Source: Haemophilus parahaemolyticus (GTDB lineage Bacteria > Pseudomonadota > Gammaproteobacteria > Enterobacterales > Pasteurellaceae). From it: DNA of 6,457 nt. This document shows, one piece after another, positions 6,390 through 6,457 of this stretch (the stretch's first letter is position 1; each line of letters opens with the position of its first letter). The notes beneath the pieces were generated by a model that was not told the origin of the DNA, did no database searches, and worked only from the letters and a program-made list of their open reading frames with translations. The stretch is taken from assembly GCF_018373095.1 (NCBI RefSeq), contig NZ_JAHAHT010000101.1, forward strand, positions 1 to 6,457, in the 5' to 3' direction. The translations under genes and the position numbers were made by a program.

Positions 6390-6457
6390 TTACCGGGGAA
6401 ATCTGCTAGATCCGTCAATGGACTGGGGATATATGTGCGAATGTCCGGATATAGTGG
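6390..6457. other. Unassigned tail with a different composition
   Basis: The last 67 bases (6391-6457) are 49% GC, above the surrounding AT-rich DNA, and do not continue rlmD. Three frames are open to the window edge: two on the minus strand and one on the plus strand from ATG at 6384. I recognise no product in any of them and found no insertion-sequence end. It is too short to assign. Confidence 0.4.

Noticed and set aside
6384..6457. Plus-strand frame from ATG at 6384 running off the window
   Set aside because: Only 24 codons, no ribosome binding site, no recognised similarity, and it spans the doubtful joint.

Overview
This window looks like a low-GC gammaproteobacterial chromosome, most likely a member of the Pasteurellaceae. 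The evidence is the close match of PgsA, FolD, NarQ, the YccA N-terminus and RlmD to enterobacterial proteins, an AT-rich codon and intergenic composition, and three copies of the 7-mer AAGCGGT with no AAGTGCGGT. AAGCGGT is the core of the Actinobacillus-type DNA uptake signal. I cannot name the species. Most of the window is ordinary housekeeping sequence, and I found no convincing undescribed system. The region around 2190-2864 is the only one with the look of accessory DNA.

Layout. At 1-124 (minus) lies the 5' end of a yccA-like gene of the BI-1 family. It is divergent from pgsA (291-839, plus), the phosphatidylglycerophosphate synthase. PgsA converges on folD (960-1817, minus) across a hairpin at 896-937. 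The folD promoter contains a sequence resembling a PurR operator. Divergent from folD is a tRNA pair, tRNA-Pro(UGG) and tRNA-Arg(UCU), behind a perfect-consensus TTGACA/TATAAT promoter and followed by a small terminator hairpin.

From about 2200 to 2864 there is no intact gene. Just beyond tRNA-Arg is a 42-codon frame that resembles the extreme C-terminus of a tyrosine recombinase. It contains an 11-bp repeat of the tRNA 3' end. Beside it is a decayed insertion-sequence transposase with two internal stop codons. Together they suggest that a mobile element once used the tRNA-Arg locus and was later largely deleted.

From 5972 down to 2865 (minus) three genes form an apparent operon from one strong promoter: a YbhA-type HAD phosphatase, the nitrate/nitrite sensor kinase narQ, and a GNAT acetyltransferase. 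Finally, 6090-6389 (minus) holds only the C-terminal quarter of rlmD. Its frame meets a stop at 6390-6392, and the last 67 bases are GC-richer and unrelated to RlmD. That is either a rearrangement or a faulty contig end.

Functionally the genes cover phospholipid synthesis (pgsA), one-carbon metabolism (folD), translation (two tRNAs, rlmD), membrane protein quality control (yccA) and anaerobic respiratory sensing (narQ).
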